Source of the DNA: Candidatus Falkowbacteria bacterium CG10_big_fil_rev_8_21_14_0_10_43_10
Lineage (GTDB): Bacteria; Patescibacteriota; Patescibacteriia; Patescibacteriales; XYC2-FULL-47-12
DNA: 5,532 bases
Direction: 5' to 3'
Assembly (NCBI GenBank): GCA_002773655.1
Contig: PFAR01000047.1
Span: forward strand, 20,117-25,648
The notes under the pieces: model-generated
Told to the model about the DNA's origin: nothing
What the model saw: the letters and a program-made list of their open reading frames with translations, nothing else
Database searches by the model: none
Shown: piece by piece, positions 4,803-5,532 of the stretch
Position numbering within the stretch: position 1 is the first letter of the stretch
How the letters are laid out: each line of letters begins with the position of its first letter
Position numbers and translations under genes: made by a program

Positions 4803-5219
4803 ATGAAGATTAAAAACCAAAAAGGAATAGCAGTATTAATGACCATCCTGATTTTAGCCAGCATTTTAACGGTGAGTTTAGGCGTGGCCGATATTTTAAA
4901 TAAGAGCGTGCAGATTTCCAAAATTTCCCAGCGTTCCAGCATCGCCTTTTTGGCGGCGGAAACAGGCGCGGAAAGGATTTTAAATTTAGCTAGGAACAAT
5001 GCCCTGACCGAGGCTGCTTTTCAAGCCGGATGCGATGGCGGCTATATTGATCTGGATAATAATGTTTGTGGCGATAAAATATATTATATCACTCCCGGGA
5101 ACGCGGATTATTATTATAAAGTGAAGTACGATTATAACAGCGCCCCCTTGCATACCTACACCATAGTCGGTTATTACTTTAATACCAGAAGGAGCATTGA
5201 GGTGCAATACGCTAAATGA
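4803..5219 (+). CDS. Minor pilin, PilX/GspK-like, without Glu at +5
   Basis: A 138-residue small exported protein. The N-terminus MKIKNQKG followed by IAVLMTILILASILTVSLGV is a prepilin-like leader and helix. However, the residue at mature +5 is M13 instead of Glu, and +1 is Ile instead of Phe. This is the pattern of PilX and GspK proteins, where lack of E5 fits a position at the fibre tip. The following helix, AFLAAETGAERILNLARNNA (48-67), matches the PilX 'AAE.G.E....L.R' signature. C77 and C89 form the single Cys pair. The protein is much shorter than GspK, so PilX-like is the better label. A strong Shine-Dalgarno lies just before the ATG, immediately after the palindromic element. It is the last pilin of the cluster, in the usual K/X position. 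The family call is good; processing by the peptidase is expected from the Gly at 8. Confidence 0.85.
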   Translation: MKIKNQKGIAVLMTILILASILTVSLGVADILNKSVQISKISQRSSIAFLAAETGAERILNLARNNALTEAAFQAGCDGGYIDLDNNVCGDKIYYITPGNADYYYKVKYDYNSAPLHTYTIVGYYFNTRRSIEVQYAK

Positions 5220-5239
5220 AAGTTCAAGATAAATTATGC

Positions 5240-5253
5240 CTGCCTATCGGCAG
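5240..5253 (+). other. Small hairpin after the pilin cluster
   Basis: CTGCC-TATC-GGCAG gives a 5-bp stem with a 4-base loop, 20 bases after the PilX-like stop. No U-run follows, so it is at best a weak terminator. It also resembles decayed 'TGCCTGCC' repeats. CGAAT is repeated just after it, at 5259 and 5268. Confidence 0.35.
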
Positions 5254-5271
5254 ATAAGCGAATGCCACGAA

Positions 5272-5289
5272 TATAAATTGTATAAATTC
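5272..5289 (+). repeat. TATAAATT(G/C) tandem repeat before the last gene
   Basis: TATAAATTG (5272-5280) is followed by TATAAATTC (5281-5289), four bases before the ATG at 5294. Either copy could serve as a TATAAA-like -10 element, but I see no good -35 at the right spacing. A promoter is possible but not shown. Confidence 0.5.
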
Positions 5290-5293
5290 AAAT

Positions 5294-5532
5294 ATGAAAC
5301 AAAGAAATATAACTGCATTGCTCTTTGGTTTAAGCGCATTTTTTGTTTTTACAGTCTATGTCGCTTCGGCCGCGGAAATAAATACTAATTATTTATTCGG
5401 CGGCAATGTTACTAATGTCCAAAGATTATCCGAACAAAGCGGCTTGGGTCTGCAAGACCCGCGCGAAACGGTTGCCAAAGTCGTTAACGTTATTTTGGGG
5501 TTTTTAGGAATAATCGCCGTAGTATTAATTTT
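5294..5532 (+). CDS. VirB2/TrbC-like small membrane protein, N-terminal part (cut by right edge)
   Basis: The frame is open from ATG 5294 to the end (79 full codons). Residues 1-26 are a signal peptide: a KQR start, a hydrophobic core, and VASAA near the cleavage site. A polar stretch follows with LSEQSGLGLQDPRETVAKVVN (44-64), then a hydrophobic segment NVILGFLGIIAVVLI that runs off the window. In Patescibacteria the pattern 'GLG..D....V..I...LGFLG.IAVV.I' is common in small two-helix proteins annotated as pilin-like or TrbC/VirB2-like. That assignment is from memory, and the second half needed to confirm it is missing. There is no Shine-Dalgarno. The gene is 74 bases after the PilX-like gene, so it may be co-transcribed or have its own promoter. 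The coding call is firm; the family is moderate. Confidence 0.75.
   Translation, partial: MKQRNITALLFGLSAFFVFTVYVASAAEINTNYLFGGNVTNVQRLSEQSGLGLQDPRETVAKVVNVILGFLGIIAVVLI

Noticed and set aside
4688..4999. Minus-strand open frame of 103 codons
   Set aside because: Its middle is translated palindromic repeat (CHSRESGN, SRFRGND) and the rest is antisense to the PilX-like gene.
1453..5237. Shared 12-mer AAGATAAATTAT at 1453-1464 and 5226-5237 as a regulatory site
   Set aside because: It is short, AT-rich and has only two occurrences, so chance in such spacers is a sufficient explanation.
5217..5280. UGA recoded as Gly (Gracilibacteria/SR1 code) extending the PilX-like protein
   Set aside because: No other in-frame TGA occurs in the complete genes, and the extension would only translate repeat-like spacer. 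The standard stop is simpler.

Overview
The window holds a type IV pilus / type II secretion-like pilin cluster, all on the + strand. It has seven complete genes and one gene cut by the right edge. The style points to a Patescibacteria (Candidate Phyla Radiation) genome, probably Parcubacteria-like. The reasons are short pilin genes with minimal neighbours, a secreted protein with 'GWAWSxNIGWxSFN'-type repeats, a VirB2/TrbC-like small membrane protein at the end, and AT-rich spacers full of simple repeats. This placement rests on recalled family resemblance, not on a database search. Genes stop at TAA, TAG or TGA, and no complete frame has an internal TGA, so the standard bacterial code fits better than the UGA=Gly code of Gracilibacteria/SR1.

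Layout: (1) 15-476, major pilin/GspG-like; (2) 589-1365, prepilin peptidase (PilD/GspO, A24 family); (3) 1530-2816, large secreted protein with aromatic Gly-Trp repeats, a fibronectin-III-like domain and a PKD-like domain; (4) 2861-3439, GspH/FimT-like; (5) 3550-4077, PilV/GspI-like; (6) 4125-4715, PilW/GspJ-like; (7) 4803-5219, PilX/GspK-like without the usual Glu at +5; (8) 5294 to the right edge, start of a VirB2/TrbC-like membrane protein. No gap without a gene exceeds 165 bases.

How they work together (inference from families): the peptidase trims the leaders of the five pilin-like proteins. The GspG-like protein would form the fibre, and the H-I-J-K-like set would form the priming/tip complex. 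The secreted multidomain protein sits between G and H and is a reasonable candidate for a tip or surface adhesin. The motor ATPase, platform protein and PilM/N/O genes are not in this window.

The least ordinary feature is the repeat content. Four loci carry arrays of exactly four 7-base units with different sequences (497-524, 554-581, 871-898, 2822-2849). One of these lies inside the prepilin peptidase reading frame, where losing or gaining one unit would shift the frame. Two further spacers (1379-1490 and 4723-4789) carry a palindromic inverted-repeat element with the pattern ATTCCC-N8-GGGAAT. One stem of that element shows a compensatory base-pair change between copies.
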